A stretch of 64,000 nucleotides of DNA. Source: Simiduia agarivorans SA1 = DSM 21679. Lineage in GTDB: Bacteria; Pseudomonadota; Gammaproteobacteria; Pseudomonadales; Cellvibrionaceae. The stretch is taken from contig NC_018868.3 of NCBI RefSeq assembly GCF_000305785.2, positions 1,474,001-1,538,000 of the forward strand, read 5' to 3'. Positions 42,909 through 52,288 of the stretch are shown here, piece by piece. Under the pieces are notes generated by a model. That model searched no databases, was not told the origin of the DNA, and saw only the letters and a program-made list of their open reading frames with translations. The position numbers were made by a program, and so were the translations under genes. Each line of letters begins with the position of its first letter. Positions within the stretch are counted from its first letter, which is position 1.

Positions 42909-43978
42909 CTGGCCACAATACGATTGCGCCCTGCCGCTTTGGCCAGATAGAGGTTTTGGTCCGCGCGCTTCAGCACCCCATTGGCTGGCGCGCTACCGCT
43001 GATTTCTGTGACACCGAAACTCAGGGTTACGCGGATACGTGCGCCATGGCAGATGACATCCATGTCTGCCAGATAGCGCCTCACATGATCCATGCGGCGC
43101 TCAGCCATGGCCAGATTGATTTTGGGCAAGACTAACAAAAACTCTTCTCCACCCCAACGCACCACCAAATCCTCGCAGCGGGTTTCCGAGGCCAGAAACT
43201 GCGCCACACTTTTGAGAACCACATCGCCCACGTCATGGCCGTAGCGATCATTGATCGATTTAAAATGATCCACGTCTGCCAAAACAACGCAGCCACCTTG
43301 ATACACCGGCGCAAAGGCACCCCCAAGGATGACCCGCTCCGAGACATAACGACGGTTTGGTAACTGGGTAAGCGCGTCTGTTTGCGCTGTGTGTTGCACC
43401 TCACTGTGCAGTTCAGCCACCTTGGACTGCGAATGGGAATGCACAAATTCCACCGCCAGGGTGATAATGCCCAGGCAGAAAAATGACACCACAAACCGGG
43501 TTCTTACCGACGCGGAATACTCGTATTGCAACAAAGGATTTTCCGGCCAATAAAGGATGTACAAAATTGCGCAGGAGAAAAGCGCAAGGATGTAACTGGC
43601 TGGCCTGAATCCTGCGGTAAAGATGGCTACGGTCATCATGGGATAGACCCACAGTATACCGGTACCGTCCACGCCCCCCGTACTGACCAAAAGTCCGCTG
43701 ACTGCCGCCGTGACAAACGCCATGACAACGGCGGCACGGGAATAATTATGGCTGTAAAAAAGTACCAGCAGGTTCAGGATGCCAATGCCACCGGCGGTCA
43801 ACAGAAAAACCGCTAACAGGTATCGGTCGTAAGCGTAGCTTAGCACGCCAAAAATCAGCAGAGTCGCGACACCCAGCGTGGTCAGTAAAACCACCAACAA
43901 CACCCGCCGCCCGTCCTCCAGCGCCTGAAGATCGGTACCGCGCAATAACCGCCGGGAAAGGCTTTCTATCCAGTGCAT
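42905..43978 (-). CDS. diguanylate cyclase with membrane domain
   Basis: Makes c-di-GMP from GTP. The ATG at 43978 (MHWIESL) gives 357 residues; a GTG eight codons earlier is possible. Six hydrophobic helices (about 30-175) form an integral membrane domain like MASE-type sensors; the GGDEF domain (about 195-357) has the active-site motif GGEEF and an inhibitory I-site RCED five residues before it, so the enzyme is probably active and feedback-inhibited. The ALTQLPNRR start of the domain is intact. It lies 39 bases downstream of the Nramp-like gene on the same strand. Confidence 0.92.
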   Translation of the reverse strand: MHWIESLSRRLLRGTDLQALEDGRRVLLVVLLTTLGVATLLIFGVLSYAYDRYLLAVFLLTAGGIGILNLLVLFYSHNYSRAAVVMAFVTAAVSGLLVSTGGVDGTGILWVYPMMTVAIFTAGFRPASYILALFSCAILYILYWPENPLLQYEYSASVRTRFVVSFFCLGIITLAVEFVHSHSQSKVAELHSEVQHTAQTDALTQLPNRRYVSERVILGGAFAPVYQGGCVVLADVDHFKSINDRYGHDVGDVVLKSVAQFLASETRCEDLVVRWGGEEFLLVLPKINLAMAERRMDHVRRYLADMDVICHGARIRVTLSFGVTEISGSAPANGVLKRADQNLYLAKAAGRNRIVAS

Positions 43979-44017
43979 TGTGCCAACCAAATCGCAATAC
44001 ACTGAGAGTGTAGCAGT

Positions 44018-45202
44018 TTAAAAAAGCTTCCAGAGCGCCAGCGCACTGACCACTAACGCAATCACCACACCCACGCCATTGGCCAGCCAACCATTGACGT
44101 GGTTACCCAGCAACTGCCGGTTATTCATGACCCAGAGCAGGAATACGGCGACGACCGGCAACAGGAAACCGTTAAACGCCTGGGCGAATACAATGGCCGT
44201 CACCGGCTTGATACCAAGCGATGCCAGGGTTGTGCCTACCACCACGACCACCAACGCCACCCAACGTTTCACCTGGGCTGCCTTGGGATGGTCGCGGCCC
44301 AGTGCCCCCGCCACCGCGTAACCCGCCGCCAGGGGCGCGGCAATAGCACTGCTCAAACCGGCGGCAAATAAACCGGCGGCAAAACACCATCGAGACCAGC
44401 TGCCTAACAAAGGTTCCAATTGGGTTGCCATGGCCACCCCACTGAAGCCTTCCGAGCGGCCAAAAAACGCCACTGCCGCCGTGCTCATGATGGCGAGCGT
44501 AATAAGCCCACCCAACCCCACGCTCCAGGCCGCATCGGCACGGGCCAGTGAAATTGCCTCCCCCGCAGGCAGGCGACCCCATTTTTCCTGCACGCTGGAT
44601 GCATGCAAAAACAGGTTATAGGGAACTACTGTGGTGCCAATCAGTGCCAAGGCGGTCACCGCGGACCCTTCCGGCAATCCCGGTGCCAGCCCGCCCGCAA
44701 TGGCGCCCCAATCGGGTTCTGCCGCCAGGAACGTCAACAGGAATACAGCACTCATCAGCAGCACCAGAACCACCAGCACGCGCTCGAGTAACAGGTATGA
44801 ATTCGCCATCAGCAATGCAAATGCCAGCCCGCCAATCAACAGCGCCCAAGGGCCCTGCCCCCAAAGGGATTCAAGCGCAATGGAGGCACCCACAATATTG
44901 CCGCCCTCATACGCCGCGTTGCCAAACCCGATCGCAGCCAGTACCAAGCCCACACACGCCCAGCCCAACCAGGGGTGCCCCATCTGGCCCCGCAAGGCTT
45001 CGGTCAGCCCTTTGCCCGTGGCCAGGCCCAGGCGCGCGGCCATTTCCTGCAATACCCAGGTGGCCAGCACCGAAAACACCAACGCCCATAACAGCGCATA
45101 GCCAAAATTGGCACCCGACATACTGGCAGTGGTTACAGTACCGGGTCCGATAAATGCGGCGGCGACCAGAAACCCCGGCCCAAAACGGTTTTTAAATGAC
45201 AT
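44018..45202 (-). CDS. Nramp-family divalent metal transporter with non-canonical motifs
   Basis: Inner-membrane transporter, about 11 helices, 394 residues from the ATG at 45202 (MSFKNRFGPGF); the longer frame to 45310 was rejected. The fold markers are clear (TM1 FIGPGTVTTASMSGANFGYA, TM6 LIGTTVVPYNLFLHASS, GNAAYEGGN). The canonical metal-site motifs DPGN (TM1) and MPH (TM6) are replaced by GPGT and VPY, so Mn2+/Fe2+ coordination must differ; altered-motif Nramp relatives include Mg2+ and other substrates. Transcribed divergently from a molybdopterin oxidoreductase-TBDR operon. Substrate not known. Confidence 0.82.
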   Translation of the reverse strand: MSFKNRFGPGFLVAAAFIGPGTVTTASMSGANFGYALLWALVFSVLATWVLQEMAARLGLATGKGLTEALRGQMGHPWLGWACVGLVLAAIGFGNAAYEGGNIVGASIALESLWGQGPWALLIGGLAFALLMANSYLLLERVLVVLVLLMSAVFLLTFLAAEPDWGAIAGGLAPGLPEGSAVTALALIGTTVVPYNLFLHASSVQEKWGRLPAGEAISLARADAAWSVGLGGLITLAIMSTAAVAFFGRSEGFSGVAMATQLEPLLGSWSRWCFAAGLFAAGLSSAIAAPLAAGYAVAGALGRDHPKAAQVKRWVALVVVVVGTTLASLGIKPVTAIVFAQAFNGFLLPVVAVFLLWVMNNRQLLGNHVNGWLANGVGVVIALVVSALALWKLF

Positions 45203-45339
45203 GGTTTGTCTGCATCTGGTGGAAAACAGCATGTTAACTATTGCCCTGTGGATCGCCAACCCGTGTGAGCGGCACGACCTGTGGCGTCCTTTCTCACTAC
45301 GCCAATCCACGGTATGGTTGAGCCCTTACCGGAGGATCT

Positions 45340-47526
45340 ATGCGCAACCCATCCACACTCAAAGGCGGCGGACTGGAAAAAGTCCTGTACACCCTCAATA
45401 CCGCCAGAAAAATGGGAGTCACCGCTTCCGCCAAAGCGCTCACCGCCAACAATGCCTGCAAAGCCTGCGGCCTCGGCATGGGCGGCCAACGCGGTGGCAT
45501 GACCAACGAACAAGGGTTGTTTCCGTCCGTATGCAACAAAAGCGTGCAGGCACAATCCACCGATATTCAACCGGAAATTCCGCGGGCGATATTCAATCAT
45601 CCGTTAAGTGAGCTGCAACAGCTGGACGGCTATCAGGTAGAACATCTGGGACGGCTCAATACCCCGCTGTATAAAACCGCCGGGGCTGACCGGCTGGAAC
45701 CCATCAGCTGGGATCAGGCGTTGGCCATTGCCCGTGAACGCTTTGTGCATTGTGTACCGGAGCGATTTTTCGCCTACGCCTCCGGCCGGTCATCCATGGA
45801 AGCCGGCTTCATACTGCAACTGTTGGCGCGCGCCAAGGGCACCAACAATGTCAACAACTGTTCCTATTTCTGCCACCAGGCAACCGGCGTGGCACTCACC
45901 CAGGCGGTAGGTTCGGGCACGGCCAGTGTGCAATTGGATGATTTGGATCACTGCGATACGGTGATTCTGGCAGGTGCCAATCCGGCCTCGAATCACCCGC
46001 GCCTGATTCACAAATTGCGCGCAGTGCGCGAACGCGGTGGCCGGGTGATTGTGATCAACCCCATGAAAGAACCGGGGCTGGTGCGTTTTGCCAATCCGAA
46101 AAGTTTACGGTCACTCGCCACCGGCGGCGATGCCATCGCCACCGATTACCTGCAGCCCAAAACCGGTAGCGACTTATGGTTGTTTGCCGGGCTGGCAAAA
46201 ACCGTATTGCATCTGAAAAAAGAAAACACCGCCTTCCTGCACGACCACTGCGAAAATGCCGACGCCTATTGCCAATGGCTCGATGCAATAAGTTGGCAAA
46301 CCATTGAACGCCATACCGGCTTGGCTGAAGCGGACATTCAGTCCATCGGTGAAGCCTACAGTGAATCAGACCGCTGCATTTTCGCCTGGGGCATGGGGCT
46401 TACTCATCATCAACATGGCGTACAAACACTCGAGGCACTGGTGAACCTGTGCCTGTTGCGCGGCCAGGTGGGTAAAGCCGGCGCGGGTCTGCTGCCATTG
46501 CGCGGCCACAGCAACGTGCAGGGCATGGGCAGTATCGGCGTGAAGCCGTTACTCAGTCCTGACGTTATGGCAAAGCTGGAACAGCAGCTGGGCATCGCCG
46601 CACCCGGCACCGATGGCATGGATACCATGGCGTGTTTACGGGCAGCCCACGCAGGCAGTATCGACATGGCGCTGATCATGGGCGGTAATTTACTGGAGGC
46701 CGCGCCTGCCACCGATTGGGCCAAAGTGGCGTTAGAGCGGGTGGGCTTCAAGCTGTATTTAACCACCACCCTGAACCGTGGCCACCTGCACGCCTGCGAC
46801 CAGAGCGAGCAACTGATCCTGCCCGTGTGTGCGCGCGATGAAGAACAACAGCCTACCACGCAAGAATCCATGTTCAGCTTTGTGCGCCTGAGTGACGGCG
46901 GCATTCACCGGCTGAACAACGTTAAACCAGAAGTGGACATTCTCGCCGCGCTGGGTGAATCCCTGCCCGATGGCGCCAGCTTTACTCGCTTGAAAAACCA
47001 TCAGACGCTGCGCGCCACCATCGCAGAAACCATTGCAGAGCTTGAACCGCTGGCGGACATCGACCAGACCAAAACTGAATTTCACATTCCGGGCCGGCAC
47101 CTGAACCGGCCTCATTTTCCGACCGGGAATGGCCGCGCCCGCTTTTGCATTTCGCCACTGCCGGACGAACACGATGCAACGACCGCCCGCAGATTCCGGC
47201 TGATGACGGCCCGCAGCGAGGGCCAGTTCAACACCATCGTGTACGAACAAAAAGACAGCTACCGGGGCATGGATCACCGGCGCGTGATTTTGATGAACGC
47301 CGACGATATGCGCGCGCAAGGGCTCAGGGGCGGGCAAAAAATTTCTTTGCAATCCGACCAGGGGCAGGTGACCGGTTTTGAAGTTTACGCCTTTGATCTT
47401 CCGCGCGGCTGCCTGTTCGGCTATTACCCGGAAACCAATCCGTTGGTGGGGCTGAACATTGATCCGCGCAGTAAAACCCCGGCGTACAAATCCGTTCTCG
47501 TTGACATTCAGCCCGAAGTAATCTGA
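45340..47526 (+). CDS. molybdopterin oxidoreductase, FdhF/YdeP type
   Basis: 728 residues, ATG with CCGGAGGATCT upstream. The protein has the molybdopterin-guanine-dinucleotide oxidoreductase layout: an N-terminal C-x2-C pair (ACKACGLG, about 40-46) in place of the full 4Fe-4S Cys set, then SGRSSMEAGF, NCSYFCHQATG, AGANPASNHPR, and the C-terminal dinucleotide-binding domain (TARSEGQFNTIVYE, RGQ). No signal peptide or Tat motif, so it is cytoplasmic. Similar to E. coli YdeP and formate-dehydrogenase-H-like proteins, whose substrate is not firmly known; acid-stress or formate roles have been proposed. TGATG overlap with the following TBDR gene. Confidence 0.85.
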   Translation: MRNPSTLKGGGLEKVLYTLNTARKMGVTASAKALTANNACKACGLGMGGQRGGMTNEQGLFPSVCNKSVQAQSTDIQPEIPRAIFNHPLSELQQLDGYQVEHLGRLNTPLYKTAGADRLEPISWDQALAIARERFVHCVPERFFAYASGRSSMEAGFILQLLARAKGTNNVNNCSYFCHQATGVALTQAVGSGTASVQLDDLDHCDTVILAGANPASNHPRLIHKLRAVRERGGRVIVINPMKEPGLVRFANPKSLRSLATGGDAIATDYLQPKTGSDLWLFAGLAKTVLHLKKENTAFLHDHCENADAYCQWLDAISWQTIERHTGLAEADIQSIGEAYSESDRCIFAWGMGLTHHQHGVQTLEALVNLCLLRGQVGKAGAGLLPLRGHSNVQGMGSIGVKPLLSPDVMAKLEQQLGIAAPGTDGMDTMACLRAAHAGSIDMALIMGGNLLEAAPATDWAKVALERVGFKLYLTTTLNRGHLHACDQSEQLILPVCARDEEQQPTTQESMFSFVRLSDGGIHRLNNVKPEVDILAALGESLPDGASFTRLKNHQTLRATIAETIAELEPLADIDQTKTEFHIPGRHLNRPHFPTGNGRARFCISPLPDEHDATTARRFRLMTARSEGQFNTIVYEQKDSYRGMDHRRVILMNADDMRAQGLRGGQKISLQSDQGQVTGFEVYAFDLPRGCLFGYYPETNPLVGLNIDPRSKTPAYKSVLVDIQPEVI

Positions 47527-49598
47527 TGAAATCTTTTTTACCCTGTCTCGCGATGGCCACAGCTATTGCCATCGCGCTGCCGAGTGATGCTGCAGAATCA
47601 CTGGAAACTCTGACCGTCATCGCCAGCCGGGAAGTCCAATCACTCAATGATCTGGCTGCCAGTGTGTCGGTGGTTACCCACGATGACATCGCGTTGGTTT
47701 CTGCCGTGCACGTCAACGAGTCACTCACCCGGGTACCCGGCGTGTGGGTATCGCGCGGCAATGGCCAGGAACACCTCACCGCCATCCGCTCGCCGGTGCT
47801 CACCGGTGCCGGCAGTTGTGGTGCTTTTGCCATTACCGAAGACGGCGTGGCCGTGCGCGCTACCGGTTTTTGTAACGTCAACCAACTGTTTGATATCAAC
47901 ACTGAACAAGCCGGCCAGATCGACGTATTGCGTGGCCCCGGCACGGTGCTCTACGGTTCCGACGCGCAACACGGTGTGATTAATGTGGTGAGCCTGGCAC
48001 CGGCAAGCCAGCCGGAAACCCTGATGGGGCTGGAGGCCGGCCCGGACCAATACGCTCGGCTGACATTCAGCCACAGCAACCGGCAGGGCGAGCATGCCTA
48101 CCGTGTCAGTGCTAACGGCGCCCACGATGAAGGCTACAAAGACGACTCAGGTTTTGATCAACAAAAACTGACCGCGCGCCACGACTGGCATGGCGGCGAT
48201 ACCCGGGTGAAAACCCTGTTCAGCCTCAACAATCTGAACCAGGAAACCGCGGGCTATGTGGTGGGGAAAGATGCCTACAAAGACCCCGAACGCAAGCGAG
48301 AGAACCCCAACCCGGAAGCCTTCCGCGATGTAAAATCCGCCCGCATTCAATCACAGATCAGCTATACGCTCGACAACGACAGCCAGCTGCTCATTACACC
48401 CTATGCCCGTATCAATGAAATGCAATTCCTGATGCATTTTTTGCCCGGCACACCGCTGGAACAAAATGGGCATCAAAGTGTGGGGCTGCAATCGGCCTGG
48501 TTCAGTTCACTGTCGGATACCGCCCGGCTGACCACGGGGGTTGACCTGGAATATACCGAAGGCTGGTTAAAGCAATCGCAGGCGGTGGGGTTTTCCTCCT
48601 TTCCCGCCGGCAAACAATACGACTATACCGTAGACGGTTTACTGGCCGCCGGCTTCGCCTCCGTTGACCTGGCGTTTTCACCCGCCACCGAGCTCACCAC
48701 CGGTCTGCGCTATGAGTGGCTGCAGTACGATTACCATAACCGCATGATCAGTGGCGACACGGCAGAAGATGGCAGCCAGTGTGTGAATGGGTTTACCGGT
48801 GCTGTGGGTTGCCGCTACACACGCCCTGAGGACAGCGTGAATCGCTTCGGCAACCTCAGCGCCAATCTGGGCCTGCTGCATAAATTCAACGATCAACAGG
48901 CCCTGTTTGTGCGCTTGGCACAAGGCAAGCGCGCACCGCAGGCCACAGAAATGTACCGACTGCAAAACGGCCAGATGCAAGCCGATCTGGCATCGGAACG
49001 CATTCTGAGTGCCGAAATCGGATTGCGCGGCCAATGGGAAAGCCTGCGCTACAGTCTGGCCGCGTTTCAGATGAACAAAGCCAACGTCATGTTCCAGAAT
49101 GCCGACCGCCTGTACCTCGCCGGCGGCGAAACCGCCCATCAGGGCATTGAATACGACCTGCAATGGATGCTTAACGACACCTGGGACCTTGCAGCCGCTG
49201 GCACCTTTGCAAAACATGAATACCGTTCCGATGTCTCGGCACCGGGCAGCGATGATGAGTTGCAAACCCGGGGCAACCGAATTGTCTCAGCACCGGATCA
49301 GATGCACTCGCTCCGTTTAGGTTGGCAACTGGCCGACAAGGCCCGGGCGGAACTGGAATGGTTAATCATGGGCAGCTATTACACAGATCTGGCCAATGAG
49401 CATGATTACGAAGGCCACAACCTGCTCACGCTGCGGACCCACTATCAGCTTTCTTCAAGCATCAGTGTAGGCGCCCGTATTAAAAACCTGACCAATACCG
49501 ATTACGCGGAAAGGGCAGATTATTCGGCGTTTGGTGGTGACCGGTATTTTATCGGTGAACCCCGCGCACTCTACGCCGACATACGCATGCGTTGGTAG
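47526..49598 (+). CDS. TonB-dependent receptor, coupled to the molybdo-oxidoreductase
   Basis: 690 residues, signal peptide MKSFLPCLAMATAIAIALPSDA, TonB-box-like LETLTVIASRE (about 27-37), plug (about 40-155) and a 22-strand-type barrel ending DIRMRW. Two Cys in the plug (GSCGAF, GFCNVN) could form a disulfide. Size and style resemble siderophore or metal-chelate receptors (BtuB-like plug wording) more than oligosaccharide ones. Start overlaps the stop of the molybdo-oxidoreductase (TGATG). An Nramp homologue is transcribed divergently, suggesting a metal theme. Confidence 0.9.
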   Translation: MKSFLPCLAMATAIAIALPSDAAESLETLTVIASREVQSLNDLAASVSVVTHDDIALVSAVHVNESLTRVPGVWVSRGNGQEHLTAIRSPVLTGAGSCGAFAITEDGVAVRATGFCNVNQLFDINTEQAGQIDVLRGPGTVLYGSDAQHGVINVVSLAPASQPETLMGLEAGPDQYARLTFSHSNRQGEHAYRVSANGAHDEGYKDDSGFDQQKLTARHDWHGGDTRVKTLFSLNNLNQETAGYVVGKDAYKDPERKRENPNPEAFRDVKSARIQSQISYTLDNDSQLLITPYARINEMQFLMHFLPGTPLEQNGHQSVGLQSAWFSSLSDTARLTTGVDLEYTEGWLKQSQAVGFSSFPAGKQYDYTVDGLLAAGFASVDLAFSPATELTTGLRYEWLQYDYHNRMISGDTAEDGSQCVNGFTGAVGCRYTRPEDSVNRFGNLSANLGLLHKFNDQQALFVRLAQGKRAPQATEMYRLQNGQMQADLASERILSAEIGLRGQWESLRYSLAAFQMNKANVMFQNADRLYLAGGETAHQGIEYDLQWMLNDTWDLAAAGTFAKHEYRSDVSAPGSDDELQTRGNRIVSAPDQMHSLRLGWQLADKARAELEWLIMGSYYTDLANEHDYEGHNLLTLRTHYQLSSSISVGARIKNLTNTDYAERADYSAFGGDRYFIGEPRALYADIRMRW

Positions 49599-49605
49599 CC
49601 CAATG

Positions 49606-49643
49606 ACGGGCGCGGCAATCTATTATTGCAACGCCCGTTTGGT
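49606..49643. terminator. terminator between convergent TBDR and hrpB
   Basis: ACGGGCG/CGCCCGT (49606-49638) with an inner GCAAT/ATTGC stem; followed on the plus side by TTGGTTTT. It overlaps the 3' end of hrpB. Confidence 0.7.
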
Positions 49644-52133
49644 TTTCGCGGTGGGCAAGGCCTGCAACGGGTCGTCTGGCCAGGGGTGTTTGGGGTAACG
49701 GCCTTTCATGTCTTTTTTTACCGCCTGATAGGAGCCGGCCCAGAAGCCGGCCAGATCCTGGGTAATTTGCAGCGGCCGGCGTGCCGGTGACAGTAAATGA
49801 ATCAGCACTGGTACCCGGTTGTCCACCAGCCGGGGTGTATCTACGCAGCCGAACATTTCCTGCAGTTTCACCGCCAACACCGGTGGCGAGACCGAGTAAT
49901 CAATCGCTGCGCTGTTACCCGAGGGCACATCCAGCCGCGCCGGCGCCAGGCGATTGAGTTGCTGACTTTGTTCCCAACTGAGCAGGTTCTGCCAGAGCGA
50001 CAAGAGGTCCAGTTTTTTGAAATGCGCGAGTGTGGAGACATCCTGCAAATAGGGCCCGAGCCAGGTATCTGCCGACGCAAGTAAGGCGTCGTCGTCCACA
50101 TCCGGCCACTCGCCACCCAGATGCTCACGCACCAGACGCACGCGGCCGCGCCATTGTTCGCATTCATCGGTTACGTTGAATAACGCCAACCCCCGCTCTG
50201 CCACCAGCGCGAGCAACGCCTGTTGCTTCTGCGCCGCATCGGGATGCGTCAGAGGCTTTGCAGACAATACGATCTGGCCGATCCGGCGCCTGGTTTCGGC
50301 AATAAAGCGCCCGGCTTTTTCTTCCCACTGCATATGGCTTTGTTCGCACACCTGATCTGCCAGCAGGCTATCGAACAGCGCCGGATTCAATCGGGCTGCG
50401 AGATACACGCGATCCACACTCGCACCTTCGTGTGCGCCGGCATCGGCCACCACCAACCATTGTGAACGCGCCAAGCGATCTTGCAGGCTCAAGGCCACGC
50501 GCCGGCCATTGGCCAGCAAGTAAGCTTGCTGCTTGCCGTCTTGCGAGAGACCGCGCGCCTGCGCGATTCGATCGGGATAGGCACAGGCCAACAAAAAACC
50601 GGCCACATCCTCCGCTGCGATGTTACCCGCGCCCGGCGCAGTCGGCTGTTCGAACACGCGACGGAATTGTTGCGCTAATGGTTTTAACCGGGATGCCTCA
50701 GGCCCTTGCATCCAATCCAAACGCAGCTGGATATCCACACTGCTGGCCTGGCCGAGCGGGTCTCTGTCAGACAAGAGCGCGGCCAGATCTGCCGCCGGTT
50801 TCAACAGACCTGCAGCCTCCGCCGCCACCAATAAATGCGCCAGACGTGGATGGGCACCAATGCCGGCCATACGCTTACCGTGCGCGGTGACGCGCCACTG
50901 GCCTTGGTGTTGCTCGCCCGCGCCCAACACTGCCAACAGATCCAATGCCTGCGCCCAGGCGCCGGCCGGTGGTGGCGTGAGCCAACGCAGTTCGGACGGT
51001 TGGCCGATGCCCCAGTTCAACAGCTGTAACGCCAGGCCGGATAAGTCAGCCAGTAAAATTTCCGGTCGGCTGAAGGCGGCCAGCTCATCCTGCTGGGATT
51101 CACTCCACAGGCGGTAACAAATACCGGGGCCGAGGCGCCCTGCCCGGCCAGCGCGTTGCACACTGGATGCGCGGGATATGCGCCGGGTGGCCAACCGGGT
51201 CATGCCGGTGGCGGGATCAAATTGGGGTTCGCGGCACAGGCCGCTGTCTACCACGGCGGCGATACCATCAATGGTTAACGAGGTTTCAGCGATGTTGGTA
51301 GCCAGCACAATTTTGCGTTTGCCCGCCGGTGCCGGCTCTATCGCTTGTTTCTGCTCGGCGAAACTGAGGTTGCCGTACAAGGGCGCAAGGATCACATTTT
51401 TATCACCGGCCAGTGCCGATGACAGCCCCGCCGCTGCCCGGCGGATTTCCGCCTGACCGGGTAAAAACACCAGGATGCTGCCGGGCTGATCGGCCAGCGC
51501 CTGTAACACCGTGTGTTGAATGCGCTCGTCCAGTCGCTGGTCGTATTTCCACGGGCTGCCGTGAGATATCGTGACGGGAAAACTGCGGCCCTCGCTGGTA
51601 ATTACCGGCGCCTGGCCGAGCAGATCGGCCACCGCAACGCCATCCAGTGTGGCCGACATCACCAGCAGCTTGAGCGGTTGCTCGCGCAAATCGCCATACA
51701 ATTCGCGCCCGGCCAGCGTAAGTGCCAGACCGAGATCGGCATCCAGACTGCGCTCGTGGAATTCATCAAAAATCACCAGACCAATACCATCGAGGGACGG
51801 GTCATCCTGTAGCAGGCGATTGAGCACGCCTTCGGTCACCACCTCGATACGGGTCTGTTTCGACACCCGCGATTCCAGCCGCACCCGATAGCCCACCGTT
51901 TGCCCCACCGGCTCACCCAACAGTTCAGCCATGCGGGTAGCGGCGGCTCTGGCGGCCAGGCGTCGGGGTTCCAGCATCAGGATTTTTTGCCTGCCGAGCC
52001 AGACTTGGCTGAGCATCGCCAGCGGCACACCGGTGGTTTTACCGGCGCCGGGCGGTGCCTCCAACACGCATTCATCGCGTTGGATTAATGCCTCGCACAG
52101 CTGCGGCAACACGGAATCAATGGGAAGGGTCAA
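49623..52133 (-). CDS. hrpB: ATP-dependent RNA helicase HrpB
   Basis: 836 residues. DEAH/RHA-type helicase with motif I APPGAGKTT (about 28), motif II DEFHERS (about 125), motif III SATLD (about 163), TNIAETSLTIDG (motif V) and QRAGRAGRLGPG (motif VI), followed by the HA2/OB-like and HrpB C-terminal regions (FWAGSYQAVKKDMKGRYPKHPWPDDP near the end, the HrpB signature). Length fits HrpB. Cellular role in E. coli is still unclear (mRNA processing or ribosome-related). Monocistronic. Confidence 0.95.
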   Translation of the reverse strand: MTLPIDSVLPQLCEALIQRDECVLEAPPGAGKTTGVPLAMLSQVWLGRQKILMLEPRRLAARAAATRMAELLGEPVGQTVGYRVRLESRVSKQTRIEVVTEGVLNRLLQDDPSLDGIGLVIFDEFHERSLDADLGLALTLAGRELYGDLREQPLKLLVMSATLDGVAVADLLGQAPVITSEGRSFPVTISHGSPWKYDQRLDERIQHTVLQALADQPGSILVFLPGQAEIRRAAAGLSSALAGDKNVILAPLYGNLSFAEQKQAIEPAPAGKRKIVLATNIAETSLTIDGIAAVVDSGLCREPQFDPATGMTRLATRRISRASSVQRAGRAGRLGPGICYRLWSESQQDELAAFSRPEILLADLSGLALQLLNWGIGQPSELRWLTPPPAGAWAQALDLLAVLGAGEQHQGQWRVTAHGKRMAGIGAHPRLAHLLVAAEAAGLLKPAADLAALLSDRDPLGQASSVDIQLRLDWMQGPEASRLKPLAQQFRRVFEQPTAPGAGNIAAEDVAGFLLACAYPDRIAQARGLSQDGKQQAYLLANGRRVALSLQDRLARSQWLVVADAGAHEGASVDRVYLAARLNPALFDSLLADQVCEQSHMQWEEKAGRFIAETRRRIGQIVLSAKPLTHPDAAQKQQALLALVAERGLALFNVTDECEQWRGRVRLVREHLGGEWPDVDDDALLASADTWLGPYLQDVSTLAHFKKLDLLSLWQNLLSWEQSQQLNRLAPARLDVPSGNSAAIDYSVSPPVLAVKLQEMFGCVDTPRLVDNRVPVLIHLLSPARRPLQITQDLAGFWAGSYQAVKKDMKGRYPKHPWPDDPLQALPTAKTKRALQ

Positions 52134-52288
52134 AGGGCTGTCCTGCCGTCATCGGGCCGCCATTGTACCCGAAACTGCCATCTGGCCTAGGCCATCAACT
52201 AGGTCATCGTGCCAATGGGCCCGGCTGCCGGCGGCGGTCAGAATGAGCGCCTGAAATTCAATGACAGACTGATATCCCGGAGTCACCC

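Noticed and set aside
6035..52208. CTAGGTCATC present upstream of both the protease (6035-6044) and chitinase (52199-52208)
   Set aside because: A single shared 10-mer without palindromic symmetry or matching flanks; within the range of chance for 64 kb and many intergenic pairs.
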